DNA of 64,000 bases from Oceaniferula spumae (GTDB lineage Bacteria > Verrucomicrobiota > Verrucomicrobiia > Verrucomicrobiales > Akkermansiaceae), in assembly GCF_042849255.1 (NCBI RefSeq), contig NZ_AP026866.1:1116001-1180000 (forward strand), in the 5' to 3' direction. A model generated the notes under the pieces. It made no database searches. It was not told the DNA's origin and was given only the letters and a program-made list of their open reading frames with translations. Below are positions 1-9,497 of the stretch, in pieces. Numbering within the stretch: the stretch's first letter is position 1; each line of letters begins with the position of its first letter. The translations under genes were made by a program, and so were the position numbers.

Positions 1-2214
1 CACGGGGATGAAGTTTTTCGGTGTCTTTGGATCGCTCTTGTAGGCGACGTAAGCGGCTTTCTCGATCTCCGTGGCATCGTTATCAATACTTCTCAGATGG
101 CTTTGCAAAAGCATCTCACAGACACCGGCCGGGCCTCCGAAGTTGCCGTCGATCTGAAAAGGCGGGTGGAAATCGAAGAGATTTGGATATGCTCGTTTCA
201 CATTTAGAAATCGGTAAAACGAATGAGCTTTATCGCCATTATGTAGACGCGCCCAGAAACAGGTCTTCCAGCCAGTGCTCCAGCCAGTGGATTGATCACC
301 GCGATGCCCCATCGTGACCAGAGCAGCTGCCGAGAGTTCCTTGGTTGTTAGTGGCGAAATATCTCTGCCCGGATGCAGCGCGATGAGGTGGGAAATGTGG
401 CGGTGGGTATTTCTTGGTTCATCCCAGTCTTCCGGCCACTCCTGAACTTGTCCGTGCTGACCAATTTTCTGTGGGCAGAGTCGAGGAATCATTTCTTCCA
501 GTGTTTTTCGGAACTCGTCATCGACGCCGAGCTTACGACTGGCCTCGATGCAATCGGTGAAGAGGTTCAAGACGAGTTGCTGATCCCATGAGGCCCCATA
601 ACATTGCTTGTTCAGCTTCCCGTGTTCCTTGGTCAAATAGAAATTTTCAGGTGACCATGTCGGATAAACCACTAGCGTGCCATCTTTCCAAGGAGCGAGG
701 AAATCGACAAAGAACTCTGACGCACCTTTGATGATCGGGTAGATTTCCTTGAGATACTCAGGGTCCTGATTGAAGGCGTAGTGATCGTATAAATTCTGTG
801 ACAACCAGTGCCCCGCTTGCTGCACACGGCGACCTGTGTTGTAGGGTCCAGCCACGCCGTAAACATTGCTGTTAAGCGCTGCCGCCCATCCTTTTTTGAC
901 ACCATAGTTTTCACTGGCGACATACTTGCCTGATTCCGCGATGACTTTCATGTATTCCACATACGGGGAAAAGGAGTCCGGAAGGTTGGCAGTTTCCACC
1001 ATCCAGTAGTTCATCGCGAGATTGATATCAAAGTGGTAATCAGCATTCCATGCCGGCTTGGTGTGTGGATTCCACAGGCCTTGTAAATTCGATGGCACTG
1101 GAGCGGATCGTGAGCAGCCTAACTGCAGGTAGCGCGAATAGTTGAAATATAACAGATCAAGTTCAACACTGCCGCCAGCCTTGACCAGCTTGTTCGTCGT
1201 CAATCCTGACGGTTTAAAATCGATATCCAAAGTCATCCGCTGTGCTTGTGACTGATAGTCCGCGATATGTTCTTTCTTGGCGGCGGCATAACCATCAGCC
1301 ACCAGCTTCTTCATAGTCGCCGCTGCATCCGCCTGATAATCGCGACCTTTGAAAGTGGGGAAAACCGGAAGGTAATCGTTGTAACCGACCACATAAACGG
1401 TGACGGCATTCGCTCCGGACACTTGGATACGACCATCTTTGGATGCTGTTACTTTACCTCCTTCAGATACAACTTCGATCAACTGGGTGAAACCGGCCAT
1501 ATCGTTTGTTAGCTTCACCTCCGCTAACAGAGTGATCCGACCGCCTTCTGATTTCAGTGTCTGGGTTTTGTGCCGTGTGGTTGTTCCGATTTTCAGATCG
1601 AGCTTGGCGTTTTCCGCAGTGTAATGCATCACCATCGCATCGTGCGGATGGCTGACAAAATACTCGCGAGTGAAATTGGCGTTTCCAATCGAATAACTGA
1701 CTTTCCCAAGGGCGGTTTTAAGATCCAGCTCACGACGATAGTTTGAAACTTTGTCAGGGTCATGGCCGGTATCGATCTGCACCTCGGTGAACGTCGAGTA
1801 GTTCCCGAGTTTCATATCGGCACAGAGATATTTGTTTGCCGTCCACTCCATGCTCCCCTCCTTGGTTCCGTATTTACCCTCGCGGTAAACCTTGCGCACC
1901 TTTTCAAGATCCTTACCTGCACCTGGCTTGGAACCTGACTGGGCGACAGGATCGAGCCCACGGTTCGCATTGGCCCACTGGGTGATTTCATTGGTCACGA
2001 TGAGCTCGCGATCAATACCACCGCTGAACATCGCACCGAAGCGCCCGTTTCCTAACGGCAAGGCCTGTGCGATAAAAACTTTCTCTAACTTCTTCGCCAC
2101 GGTCTTGGCTCCGGGAACTGTAGGGGCATCGTAGTGGAGAAGATGCTGGGCCGAAGCTAAGATTGGGAAGAGCAAGCTGAGTGCTACCGCGGAAATAAAT
2201 GCCTGACGTTTCAT
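1..2214 (-). CDS. GH95 family alpha-L-fucosidase (partial, C-terminus outside window)
   Basis: Secreted glycosidase of family GH95, whose members remove alpha-L-fucose or alpha-L-galactose from glycans. The reading frame is open from the ATG at 2214 to the window edge: 738 codons, so only the C-terminal end is missing. Residues 1-22 form a signal peptide ending ASA. Family landmarks are in frame: WNADYHFDINLAMNYW from W389, SPEN with E523 (candidate general acid), HRHISHL followed by LHPG near residue 606, and HPPFQIDGNFGG with D689. At the position where characterised fucosidases carry an N-x-N pair this protein reads D396-I-N398. It is the third gene of a sulfatase / beta-propeller glycosidase / GH95 unit, 19 bp after the gene before it, so its substrate is probably a sulfated fucose- or galactose-containing polysaccharide (inference). 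Confidence 0.85.
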   Translation of the reverse strand, partial: MKRQAFISAVALSLLFPILASAQHLLHYDAPTVPGAKTVAKKLEKVFIAQALPLGNGRFGAMFSGGIDRELIVTNEITQWANANRGLDPVAQSGSKPGAGKDLEKVRKVYREGKYGTKEGSMEWTANKYLCADMKLGNYSTFTEVQIDTGHDPDKVSNYRRELDLKTALGKVSYSIGNANFTREYFVSHPHDAMVMHYTAENAKLDLKIGTTTRHKTQTLKSEGGRITLLAEVKLTNDMAGFTQLIEVVSEGGKVTASKDGRIQVSGANAVTVYVVGYNDYLPVFPTFKGRDYQADAAATMKKLVADGYAAAKKEHIADYQSQAQRMTLDIDFKPSGLTTNKLVKAGGSVELDLLYFNYSRYLQLGCSRSAPVPSNLQGLWNPHTKPAWNADYHFDINLAMNYWMVETANLPDSFSPYVEYMKVIAESGKYVASENYGVKKGWAAALNSNVYGVAGPYNTGRRVQQAGHWLSQNLYDHYAFNQDPEYLKEIYPIIKGASEFFVDFLAPWKDGTLVVYPTWSPENFYLTKEHGKLNKQCYGASWDQQLVLNLFTDCIEASRKLGVDDEFRKTLEEMIPRLCPQKIGQHGQVQEWPEDWDEPRNTHRHISHLIALHPGRDISPLTTKELSAAALVTMGHRGDQSTGWSTGWKTCFWARLHNGDKAHSFYRFLNVKRAYPNLFDFHPPFQIDGNFGGPAGVCEMLLQSHLRSIDNDATEIEKAAYVAYKSDPKTPKNFIPV

Positions 2215-2233
2215 AAAGGTGGTGGATAGATTT

Positions 2234-3208
2234 TTATTTTGTTTCCAACTCAAAACGTTGGATGAACGGAAGGTGCTTGGCCTTTTTACCAATGTGCACA
2301 CCCCACTTGATTTGCTCGCCTTTACCACTCTCGGTAAAGGCTTCGGGTCGATACGCACCAGCTGCGTGCGGCACATTTTCAACATTGTGGGTCTTTTTGA
2401 AGTCGATGCCATCGTCGGAATAAACCAGCGAACGCACCCACGCCTTGGGCCCAACCTTGCCTATCAATGCGGCGACACCGTCTCCTTCAGGCCAGACTAA
2501 CACCTCGTGATTGCCCGGAATGATGGGGTTGGACGGATGCTTGACGTAAGGGCCTTCCGGTTTTTCAGCGATAGCCAAGCCTAGCTGTGTCTGGTTTGCT
2601 TTTTTGCCCAGCTGCCGGCCTTTGTAATACAACCAGTATTTGCCATCACGAGTGATCAGGCATGCGTCATCGATCAGATGACTATCGAAATCCTTGGGAT
2701 CGTCTCCATTTTTCAAAATCGGATTACTTGCCGATTTCTGCCACGGGCCATCCGGTGAATCCGACACCGCCACTCCGATCTTGGAGTCCGGCTTCACTTT
2801 CATATTGGCGGAAATTGCTGTGAAAAAGAGATAGTATTTTCCCTTAGCGACCAGAATGTTAGGTGTGAAGACACTCGCCTCATCCCAAGAGCCAGAGCCT
2901 GGTTTACCTTTTGCGATGGCCATCCCCTTCTCGGTCCATTGATGACCATCAGGAGATGTGGCATACCAAACGGTGGCATCGTAGCCGCCCGACTTTGGAC
3001 CTTTTGAATACCAGACGTAGTAGAGATCGCCTACCTTGATCACGTCACTGGGGTCTCTGCGCATCACCCCCTTTTCTGCTCCGATGCCTTTTGCATCGGA
3101 GTAGGATACGGTCACTTTGCCGAACTTGGCACCCTCAGCTGTGGCTTTGGGAGCGAGATAGGATGTCGCCATGGTGGCAACCAATATGGAAATTAGAGCC
3201 TTTGTCAT
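2234..3208 (-). CDS. Secreted five-bladed beta-propeller glycoside hydrolase, GH43/GH117-like
   Basis: A 324-residue exported protein (signal peptide about 1-24, ending ATA). It has the repeated blade signatures of the GH43/GH117 fold: RRDPSDVIKVGDLYYVWYSK, ATVWYATSPDGHQWTEKG, SVFTPNILV, DSKIGVAVSDSPDGPW, LIDDACLI and YWLYYKGRQLG. I would lean to GH117, exo-enzymes that release 3,6-anhydro-L-galactose from red-algal oligosaccharides, but the exact family is not certain. The ATG overlaps the sulfatase stop in a TAATG junction, which suggests translational coupling. A close paralogue lies at 11136-12131. Confidence 0.7.
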   Translation of the reverse strand: MTKALISILVATMATSYLAPKATAEGAKFGKVTVSYSDAKGIGAEKGVMRRDPSDVIKVGDLYYVWYSKGPKSGGYDATVWYATSPDGHQWTEKGMAIAKGKPGSGSWDEASVFTPNILVAKGKYYLFFTAISANMKVKPDSKIGVAVSDSPDGPWQKSASNPILKNGDDPKDFDSHLIDDACLITRDGKYWLYYKGRQLGKKANQTQLGLAIAEKPEGPYVKHPSNPIIPGNHEVLVWPEGDGVAALIGKVGPKAWVRSLVYSDDGIDFKKTHNVENVPHAAGAYRPEAFTESGKGEQIKWGVHIGKKAKHLPFIQRFELETK

Positions 3209-4794
3209 TATTTCTGCTTCTTACGTTTAACGGGTGCAGCTGTGGGTCGGTATGTCTTGAGCAGTTCCTCCATCTGTTTCACGACTTCCGGATGCTGGGC
3301 GTAGACATTTTTGGTTTGGCGAAGGTCATTTTCCAGATCGTAGAGCTGCGCCGGTGGTGCGCTTTTCTTAATTTTGCCGTTTTGGATGTCGCTGTTTTCA
3401 CTGCCGATGAATGCCGTGGCAGGAGCGCCACCCCATGCATGTTGATGTGGCTTTGAACCATTGAAACCACCGCTACCTTTGCCTGGAATATACATCCACT
3501 TTCCTTTGCGGAGCGACAGCAGCTTTTCATTCTTGGGCGAGATCACCAGGTGAGAACGCAGCGCGTGATCTGGATTTTCCAGCATAGCGGGCAGAACATT
3601 GACGCTGTCTTTTTTCACCAGTGATTTCGGATCCTGACCGGTCAGTGACATGAAGCTGGCGAGCATATCGACATTGCAGATCAGTTGGTCGGACACGCTG
3701 CCGGCTTCGATTTTACCTGGCCAGTTTGCGATAAAGGGAACCCGGTGTCCGCCCTCCCATGCTCCGAATTTAAAGCCGAGTAGTTCACCATTCATCTTGT
3801 GTCCGTCTTTGACGGCATTGCGGCCAGCGAAGTTTAACATGCCGCCATTGTCGCTGGTGAAAATGACCAGAGTATTTTCACTCAAGCCGTTTTTCTTCAG
3901 ACACTGCATGATCTCCCCTACCATCCAATCGAGTTCATGGATGTAGTCCCCGTATAGCCCTGCCTGGCTACTCCCCTTGAAGCGCGGTGCGGGTGTGAAT
4001 GGGTGGTGGATATTGGTGGTCGAGAAATAGAGGAAAAACGGATGATCTTTATTCTCGGTGATCCAGCTGACTGCTTTTTCGGTCATTAAAGTGCCGGTCT
4101 TTTCATCGTGATAGATCTCGTGTGCTTTCTTGGCTCCGCTAAATTTGTTAGGTTGTTTGACGGAAGCCTCTTTTGGAAAAGTGGGCGTGGGTGTCGGCGG
4201 TGTGCCACCCGGAATCAACGGGTCTTTGGGATCGTATCCCACAATGGTATCGTTCTCCACATAGACATACGGACTTCCGCTATTCACCAGAGGAACTCCC
4301 CAATAGTAGTCGAAGCCGACATCTTGGGGTCCGGGGCGGAGTGGCACGCTCCAGTCGTTTTTGCCTTTGCCGAAACCCAAATGCCATTTCCCAAGCGCTG
4401 CGGTTTTATAGCCCTTGTTTTTGAAAACTTTTCCAATGGTAAGAGTCTCGGTATCGATGATCAGCCCCGAAGACGCAGGTAGCGGTCCCCAAGCACCTTT
4501 ACCACCGAATGCACGGATCGGGTATTCCCCTGTGATCAATGCATAGCGCGATGGTGTGCAGACGGCCGAGGCTGAGTGGGCATCGGTAAACTTGCGGCCG
4601 CTTTTAGCGAGATTGTCAATGTTCGGTGTCTGCACCTTGGTGGCACCATAGCAACTGAGGTCGCCATAGCCCAAGTCATCGGCAAAGATGAATACAACAT
4701 TCGGTGGCTGGGTCGCAGCCTGAGCAGGAGAAATCGCAGAGCAAACGCCGGCCATCGCCGCGATGCATGATCGGTATAGGTAATTTGTTTTCAT
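3208..4794 (-). CDS. S1-family (formylglycine) sulfatase
   Basis: A 528-residue exported sulfatase. The signal peptide (about 1-27, ending AQA) is followed by PNVVFIFADDLGYGD, where D39 and D40 are metal ligands, and TPNIDNLAKSG. The signature CTPSR gives C79, the cysteine converted to formylglycine. GKWHLG and the SDNGG block are also present. Length is normal for the family. It is the first gene of its unit; its stop overlaps the start of the beta-propeller glycosidase. Upstream lies the first of three identical 18-bp operator elements. It probably removes sulfate esters from a sulfated polysaccharide before the GH enzymes act. The S1 subfamily cannot be fixed by eye. Confidence 0.9.
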   Translation of the reverse strand: MKTNYLYRSCIAAMAGVCSAISPAQAATQPPNVVFIFADDLGYGDLSCYGATKVQTPNIDNLAKSGRKFTDAHSASAVCTPSRYALITGEYPIRAFGGKGAWGPLPASSGLIIDTETLTIGKVFKNKGYKTAALGKWHLGFGKGKNDWSVPLRPGPQDVGFDYYWGVPLVNSGSPYVYVENDTIVGYDPKDPLIPGGTPPTPTPTFPKEASVKQPNKFSGAKKAHEIYHDEKTGTLMTEKAVSWITENKDHPFFLYFSTTNIHHPFTPAPRFKGSSQAGLYGDYIHELDWMVGEIMQCLKKNGLSENTLVIFTSDNGGMLNFAGRNAVKDGHKMNGELLGFKFGAWEGGHRVPFIANWPGKIEAGSVSDQLICNVDMLASFMSLTGQDPKSLVKKDSVNVLPAMLENPDHALRSHLVISPKNEKLLSLRKGKWMYIPGKGSGGFNGSKPHQHAWGGAPATAFIGSENSDIQNGKIKKSAPPAQLYDLENDLRQTKNVYAQHPEVVKQMEELLKTYRPTAAPVKRKKQK

Positions 4795-5000
4795 TTGATT
4801 GGATTAAGTAGTAAAAAAGAAGCGTTGAATTCCAGCCTGCCATCAATTGCCACCGCTATCGCACAGCAAGGCCATTGCCATAAGCCGTCTGATGCATCGA
4901 TTATTGCCCATCAGTGAAGCGTGGTAAGTCCTGAGACACTCGATTAATTCATTAGGCTATGTATGAGTTAAAATCACAGATCTCATTCATCGTGTTTTAC

Positions 5001-5045
5001 ATTATCCACAATTCAGGAACACTTCCCATCCCCTGAAAAGGGTAT
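5001..5045 (-). promoter_or_regulatory. Operator plus -10 box of the sulfatase/glycosidase operon (copy 1)
   Basis: On the plus strand 5028-5045 reads ATCCCCTGAAAAGGGTAT, an interrupted palindrome with CCCT and AGGG half sites. The same 18 bases recur at 9480 and 12273. On the minus strand, 21 bases separate its edge from GATAAT (5001-5006), which is preceded by TGTG like an extended -10. No good -35 is present, as at activator-dependent promoters. The likely binder is the NarL-type regulator at 12357-13019 (inference). Confidence 0.65.
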
Positions 5046-5158
5046 TTTCGTGTGTATGCGACTATTTGCGACCCACACTTTGAGGCAGCGCTCCATCCTC
5101 AGATTCTTCAACGGTAGCAGGCGGCCTCGGCCACTCGGCGCGTTTATGGAACACAGCT

Positions 5159-5178
5159 GGCTCTGATCCATCAGAGCC
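5159..5178 (-). repeat. Inverted repeat after the 229-residue gene
   Basis: GGCTCTGAT and ATCAGAGCC are separated by 2 bases, 18 bp beyond the stop of the minus-strand gene at 5197. It could end that transcript or protect its 3' end, but no T-run follows, so a classical intrinsic terminator is not supported. Confidence 0.35.
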
Positions 5179-5196
5179 TCGCACTATGCTCCATGT

Positions 5197-5886
5197 TTAG
5201 AAGTCTCGGAGCGGTGCGCAGTAGTAGGTCGCATGTTGAGGTGCTGGTTTTGGCAGAATAAAAAGGACCTTTCTTTCTTGATTATCGTGACCCCACATCT
5301 GTCGGATAAACCGCTGAGGCGTGTCACCAGGCTTATGGACTGAATAAAGCTTCGTGGGGTAAACACCGTTCGTATTGGAAGGGTTTTTCACGATTTTAAC
5401 TGTTCTAGGTTGCAGGTCGATTTTTTGATCTCCGATCGTCCCCCCGATCCTGAGTTGAGATAAGTTCATCATATAAATGCTACCTGGCCCGAAGACATTG
5501 TTGCTGGCATTAATGGCCGTCACCTTGATCGGCATTGTCGAGTTATTCTTATTTTCAGATACTAACAGAAGCACTTTTTGCCACTGAGTCGGAATTATTA
5601 CTGATGGAGCCCCTCTGGGAATCTTTTGTCCCTCTTCCAGAGGCTTTGGAAGAAAGGTTAATCTGATTTTGTTTTTAGCATTAGGGATTTCGAACGTCTT
5701 TGAAAAATTATAGCGCGGTAGTTCCGTTTGGCCGATCATTTTAGGACCTGCATACAAATAAGCCTCCTCAGGCGAATCAGCCGGCGACTGAAAATAAAGA
5801 ATGCGCACTGGCCGATCAGCATGAGCCGCACCTGCTAGAACGCAGAACATCAGTGCCCAGAGGCATTTAAATATGTGATTTTTCAT
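5197..5886 (-). CDS. Secreted protein of unknown function, partner of the pseudopilin-like protein
   Basis: A 229-residue protein with a clear signal peptide (about 1-23, ending AHA) and no other membrane segment. I do not recognise the family. It is predicted to be beta-rich, with RPVRILYFQSPADSPEEAYLYAG near the N-terminus and a C-terminal QERKVLFILPKP segment. It starts 37 bp after the stop of the 1154-residue Verru_Chthon A-like gene on the same strand, so the two are probably co-transcribed from the promoter at 9450-9497. A periplasmic or surface role beside the pseudopilin-like protein is plausible but unproven. Confidence 0.6.
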   Translation of the reverse strand: MKNHIFKCLWALMFCVLAGAAHADRPVRILYFQSPADSPEEAYLYAGPKMIGQTELPRYNFSKTFEIPNAKNKIRLTFLPKPLEEGQKIPRGAPSVIIPTQWQKVLLLVSENKNNSTMPIKVTAINASNNVFGPGSIYMMNLSQLRIGGTIGDQKIDLQPRTVKIVKNPSNTNGVYPTKLYSVHKPGDTPQRFIRQMWGHDNQERKVLFILPKPAPQHATYYCAPLRDF

Positions 5887-5923
5887 AAAGAGTTTTTAGT
5901 GAGGTAATTACGATTCCCGAGAG

Positions 5924-8900
5924 TTAAACTTCGTCAGGATGCAACCAACGGAACTGAATAATTTCAAAGGCACGGCCGAAGCGTTTGTTTGCTTCTGACC
6001 TGAGGGTAGAGTCTGACGGAAGTGTATATTTGTCGTCACCATCTGTCCCTGAACTATCAATATAATCGGCTTTTCGTTGGACGACGGCTTCGCACCAAGC
6101 GCTTGCAATAATTTCATCGGTATTGGGATCACGCACGTCGCCATAGGCTCGAATGGTGAAGGTGTCATCGCGGGCTGTTAGAATGCCGCTGATGGGTCGT
6201 AAAACGTCAGCCTGTCGTGCCCAACCGGGGAAACCATATGCTGGATTCCCTTCGGCGGCCTCAGGGAAGGGATAGGTGAGTGGCTGGCCCAATAAATCAC
6301 TGCTGGATGCCGCATCCGTAAAGTTGCCTTGAATGTCTTGGTAGGGATTTTCGCTGCCGCTTGTTGAAGACAGGCGCATCAATGCGGTTTCCACGGCACC
6401 TGCAAGAGCGAGTTCCTTGTCGCTAGAAAGCTGGCGATTGAAAAACTCGGAAAGTGAGAGAAACGGGCCACGTTTTTTCACCTCAGCCACAATCTCTCTG
6501 GCAAGTGCCTTGATCTGCTCGTCGGTGAAACGTTTGTGTTGGGAAAGTGTCGTTTGCGCAGCGTTGCCAGCCGATGGATCGGAGACCAGAGCGGTGCGTG
6601 GGAACGGACTGCCATCACTGTCCTCCAAATTGGTGGACGGGTTGGCTGCTCCCGGCGTTGAATTGGTCAAGGTCAGCACGCCCCCATTTTCATCTCCACC
6701 GGAATCTGATCCGAATGCTCTCTTCAGAATCATTGCCCAGGCAAGCTCGGAGGTGGAGTTGATATTGAACATGCCCTTGACCTCGAGTTCTGCGGCCACT
6801 TTCTGCCAGGCATTGCTGTCATTCAGGAATTCAGAGGCTGCTGCGGCTGCAGTGGATTCGCTCACTGGGTTGGCAGGTTTGTAATAGTGATTCTGAAGAG
6901 GAACTTCGCCACTGAGGTGTTTTTCATACACTTCTTCGATGCCCCTCGACTCAGAGGACGACCATTCTTGCATTTCAGGTGTGATCGAGGAGACAAACCA
7001 ATCATCCATCATCAGGTGATTAAAGGCGTAGCTATGGTCATGGCCAACCACTCTAGCCGAGGATTCAACAACTCGGATTTTATCACTTTCTATGAATGGG
7101 CTAGTGCGACTGTTCCCCAATGCATTGAGCGTATATGGAGGCCAGAAATTACATTTGTTGACATTAAAATGTTGTAGATCGCCAATTGTGAGCAAAGGCC
7201 TTTTCGGAACTTCAAGTAGGATGAGGTTGGAAAGCCCATCACTGAAACTGAAGCCACTACCCAAATACCCCTCGGCATCCAACGAGATACCAGAGGGCAT
7301 GCCCGGATCACTGTAGGAATTGACCCGATGGAGTAATACGTTGAAAGGATATGTATCAAAGCGGTCTTGGATCGGGGTTGAAACTTGTTCTTTGGAGGAG
7401 GCAACCATGTACCCAACGGTCGGGTTCATATTGTGAATGCCGTTCACTAGAATATCCGACATCTGATCATTGACATCTCTGGCAAATCTCATGGTCGAGC
7501 TGACAGCCAAAAATGGCTTTGGACTGGTGCTCAAGGTCTTTAACGAATCCTCGACGCCTGTTAGCTCCAAGTTCTCGCCAAGCATCCGCTGAGCATTGTT
7601 TAAATCATCCAACAAACAACTCTTGTTGGAAGTGTTAGGCGGTCTGGTGACCCTGCTTGTTGCTCTCTTAAGTGTATAGTATACGCCGGTTCCCTGGACA
7701 TTGGGTCCGTTGTGGATGGCCACTAGCAAAGCCTCTGTCGCGGAGAGAGTTTCCGTCTCTGGTCGACTTGCAAGACCGGGGATATTATAACGGACTCCAC
7801 CGGCTGGGTTACATCCGACTACGTAGTTTAGCACACCGGACTCGTTCTCTACCGTTTCGCCTCCCGTCGGTGAGAATACCCGAACTTCGCCAGGCAACCA
7901 TTTTGAGGACGGAGAGTTTGTAGGAATATTCATGTCCTTAACTCCGAGGGCTTCCAAACTTCTGACCCGCTCCTCATTATTGATCTCGAAACGAATGCTG
8001 AACGGAGACGCCATGGTCAAAGCTACGCGTAGATTGGCACGCCAACTCATATCGATGGCAACATCGTATGGGTTCCACATGGTGATCACCGGATTGACAA
8101 TGACACAGGGCTGATAAATTCCCTCGCTGACCTCTTTGGCACTCAGTGAAAATACGGTGTGAACTCGAGCAAGCACTGGCATGCGCCGTATCGTATCGGC
8201 CAGTTCCCATTGCTGGTTCTCAGAGTCTTTCTGATAGGCTGTGGAGTCGTCTATCTCCGACACTGCATTTCCAGAGGTATTCAGCTGCTTGTATTGATTT
8301 GCATAATCGGCCAAGGCAGCCCAACTGACTGAATTTTGGAAAGGGCTTCTTGTCCAATTACTCCAGGAATAAATGAGCGGGTTCGAAGAGGAATCCCTGT
8401 TCGACTTACCCGCTGACCAGACTTCACCCGGACTGAGGGTAAATGCGGAAAAGCCCTCATCAATATCGTCCCAGTTTTCGGACCAAAGGGACAAATCACG
8501 CTTCCAACCACCGTTGGCTACATTTGTCAGCAGTCCGCTCGAGTAGGCGGTCAAGTCGTGGAAATATTCTGATGGCAAGGCTGAGTCGTCATCTCTGAGG
8601 AAATTCACCGTGTGCCTGGTGACGGCACGATCAATCTCAGTGGTGTCTTCTACATTGAAGGCCGACCCGCTAGGTCCAGGTGAGAGCAGCATCTGCGTGT
8701 TCGCTTCATATTTTCCAGAGGCCACCTCCGTCTGCTTCAGGCGAGCCTTGCTATTTTCCCCAGTAATCCACCACGCATAAGTTCCTCCATTCATCAGCGG
8801 TGTTGGCTGCAGGTGAACCTCAGAATTTGAGTTCGTGCCCAAAGTACCGTTCGCTAGCAAAGCGACAGTATTGGCTCCTCTTTTTAACTCTGGTGGGGAG

Positions 8901-9388
8901 TTAACGGATTTTTCAGCTTGGTCACCTGAGATCAGCCAGCCCAGGAATCGTCCAGAGCCAGCTCCGGAATCGGCAACGGTTTTTGAATCGTAGTCGGGGG
9001 CAATCGGCATTCCATCAGCATTATGATCCTCGCCCTCCCATGACCGCCAAACTCCGGTCAGCTGTTTTGTCCCATTGACGCCAGCAATAGCCTCAGCAGA
9101 TGCGGTTACCCGTGTATCGGGACCCGCTGTTTGCTGGAGTCGTGCTATCGCCATGAGGAGCGATACACGAGCATTGGCCTGAGCCTCAGCTGCGGCCTTA
9201 CCATTGGTGGTATTTCTCAGTTCAATCGTTGAAAGACTTAGCATGGCGAGTGCGATCATCATGAGCAGCGCCATCACACTAATAGTCACGATGAGTGCAA
9301 ACCCCCTCTTACCCCCGCCGTATTCGTGCGCCGAGTTCGTTAGAAAACAGTCATGGGACTTTGGTAATGGAAGTGCGTATATTTTCAT
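5924..9388 (-). CDS. Verru_Chthon cassette protein A-like, pseudopilin-like N-terminus
   Basis: An 1154-residue protein. Residues about 27-55 (KRGFALIVTISVMALLMMIALAML) resemble a prepilin N-terminus: positive residues, a glycine before phenylalanine as a possible prepilin-peptidase site, then one hydrophobic helix. The Glu at position +5 of major pilins is absent, as in GspK/PilX-type minor pseudopilins. The next segment (AEAQANARVSLLMAIARLQ, LTGVWRSWEG, GRFLGWLISGD) matches my memory of the Verru_Chthon cassette protein A family of Verrucomicrobiota, which usually lies in cassettes with other N-methylated proteins. Here only a small secreted protein follows. It has its own copy of the 18-bp operator, shared with two polysaccharide-degradation operons. 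Confidence 0.65.
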   Translation of the reverse strand: MKIYALPLPKSHDCFLTNSAHEYGGGKRGFALIVTISVMALLMMIALAMLSLSTIELRNTTNGKAAAEAQANARVSLLMAIARLQQTAGPDTRVTASAEAIAGVNGTKQLTGVWRSWEGEDHNADGMPIAPDYDSKTVADSGAGSGRFLGWLISGDQAEKSVNSPPELKRGANTVALLANGTLGTNSNSEVHLQPTPLMNGGTYAWWITGENSKARLKQTEVASGKYEANTQMLLSPGPSGSAFNVEDTTEIDRAVTRHTVNFLRDDDSALPSEYFHDLTAYSSGLLTNVANGGWKRDLSLWSENWDDIDEGFSAFTLSPGEVWSAGKSNRDSSSNPLIYSWSNWTRSPFQNSVSWAALADYANQYKQLNTSGNAVSEIDDSTAYQKDSENQQWELADTIRRMPVLARVHTVFSLSAKEVSEGIYQPCVIVNPVITMWNPYDVAIDMSWRANLRVALTMASPFSIRFEINNEERVRSLEALGVKDMNIPTNSPSSKWLPGEVRVFSPTGGETVENESGVLNYVVGCNPAGGVRYNIPGLASRPETETLSATEALLVAIHNGPNVQGTGVYYTLKRATSRVTRPPNTSNKSCLLDDLNNAQRMLGENLELTGVEDSLKTLSTSPKPFLAVSSTMRFARDVNDQMSDILVNGIHNMNPTVGYMVASSKEQVSTPIQDRFDTYPFNVLLHRVNSYSDPGMPSGISLDAEGYLGSGFSFSDGLSNLILLEVPKRPLLTIGDLQHFNVNKCNFWPPYTLNALGNSRTSPFIESDKIRVVESSARVVGHDHSYAFNHLMMDDWFVSSITPEMQEWSSSESRGIEEVYEKHLSGEVPLQNHYYKPANPVSESTAAAAASEFLNDSNAWQKVAAELEVKGMFNINSTSELAWAMILKRAFGSDSGGDENGGVLTLTNSTPGAANPSTNLEDSDGSPFPRTALVSDPSAGNAAQTTLSQHKRFTDEQIKALAREIVAEVKKRGPFLSLSEFFNRQLSSDKELALAGAVETALMRLSSTSGSENPYQDIQGNFTDAASSSDLLGQPLTYPFPEAAEGNPAYGFPGWARQADVLRPISGILTARDDTFTIRAYGDVRDPNTDEIIASAWCEAVVQRKADYIDSSGTDGDDKYTLPSDSTLRSEANKRFGRAFEIIQFRWLHPDEV

Positions 9389-9449
9389 CTGACAGATACC
9401 CCGTGGACTAAATTAATTAAAATGATGAACCAGCTTTAGGTGTAATTAC

Positions 9450-9497
9450 AATATAACACACAACGTCGGCATTTCGACAATCCCCTGAAAAGGGTAT
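9450..9497 (-). promoter_or_regulatory. Operator plus -10 box of the Verru_Chthon A-like operon (copy 2)
   Basis: 9480-9497 is base for base identical over 18 bp to the elements at 5028 and 12273. On the minus strand, 24 bases lie between the element and TATATT (9450-9455), with TGTG just upstream of the -10. The start codon is at 9388. The same geometry at three loci argues for a shared activator. Confidence 0.65.

Larger units (their letters stand above)
4795..5196. other. 402-bp intergenic region with operator and hairpin
   Basis: No open reading frame here looks real. The region contains the 18-bp palindromic element (5028-5045) with a -10 box at 5001-5006 pointing toward the sulfatase operon. 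It also contains a 9-bp perfect inverted repeat with a 2-nt spacer (5159-5178) just after the stop of the 229-residue gene. The rest is unremarkable. Confidence 0.7.
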
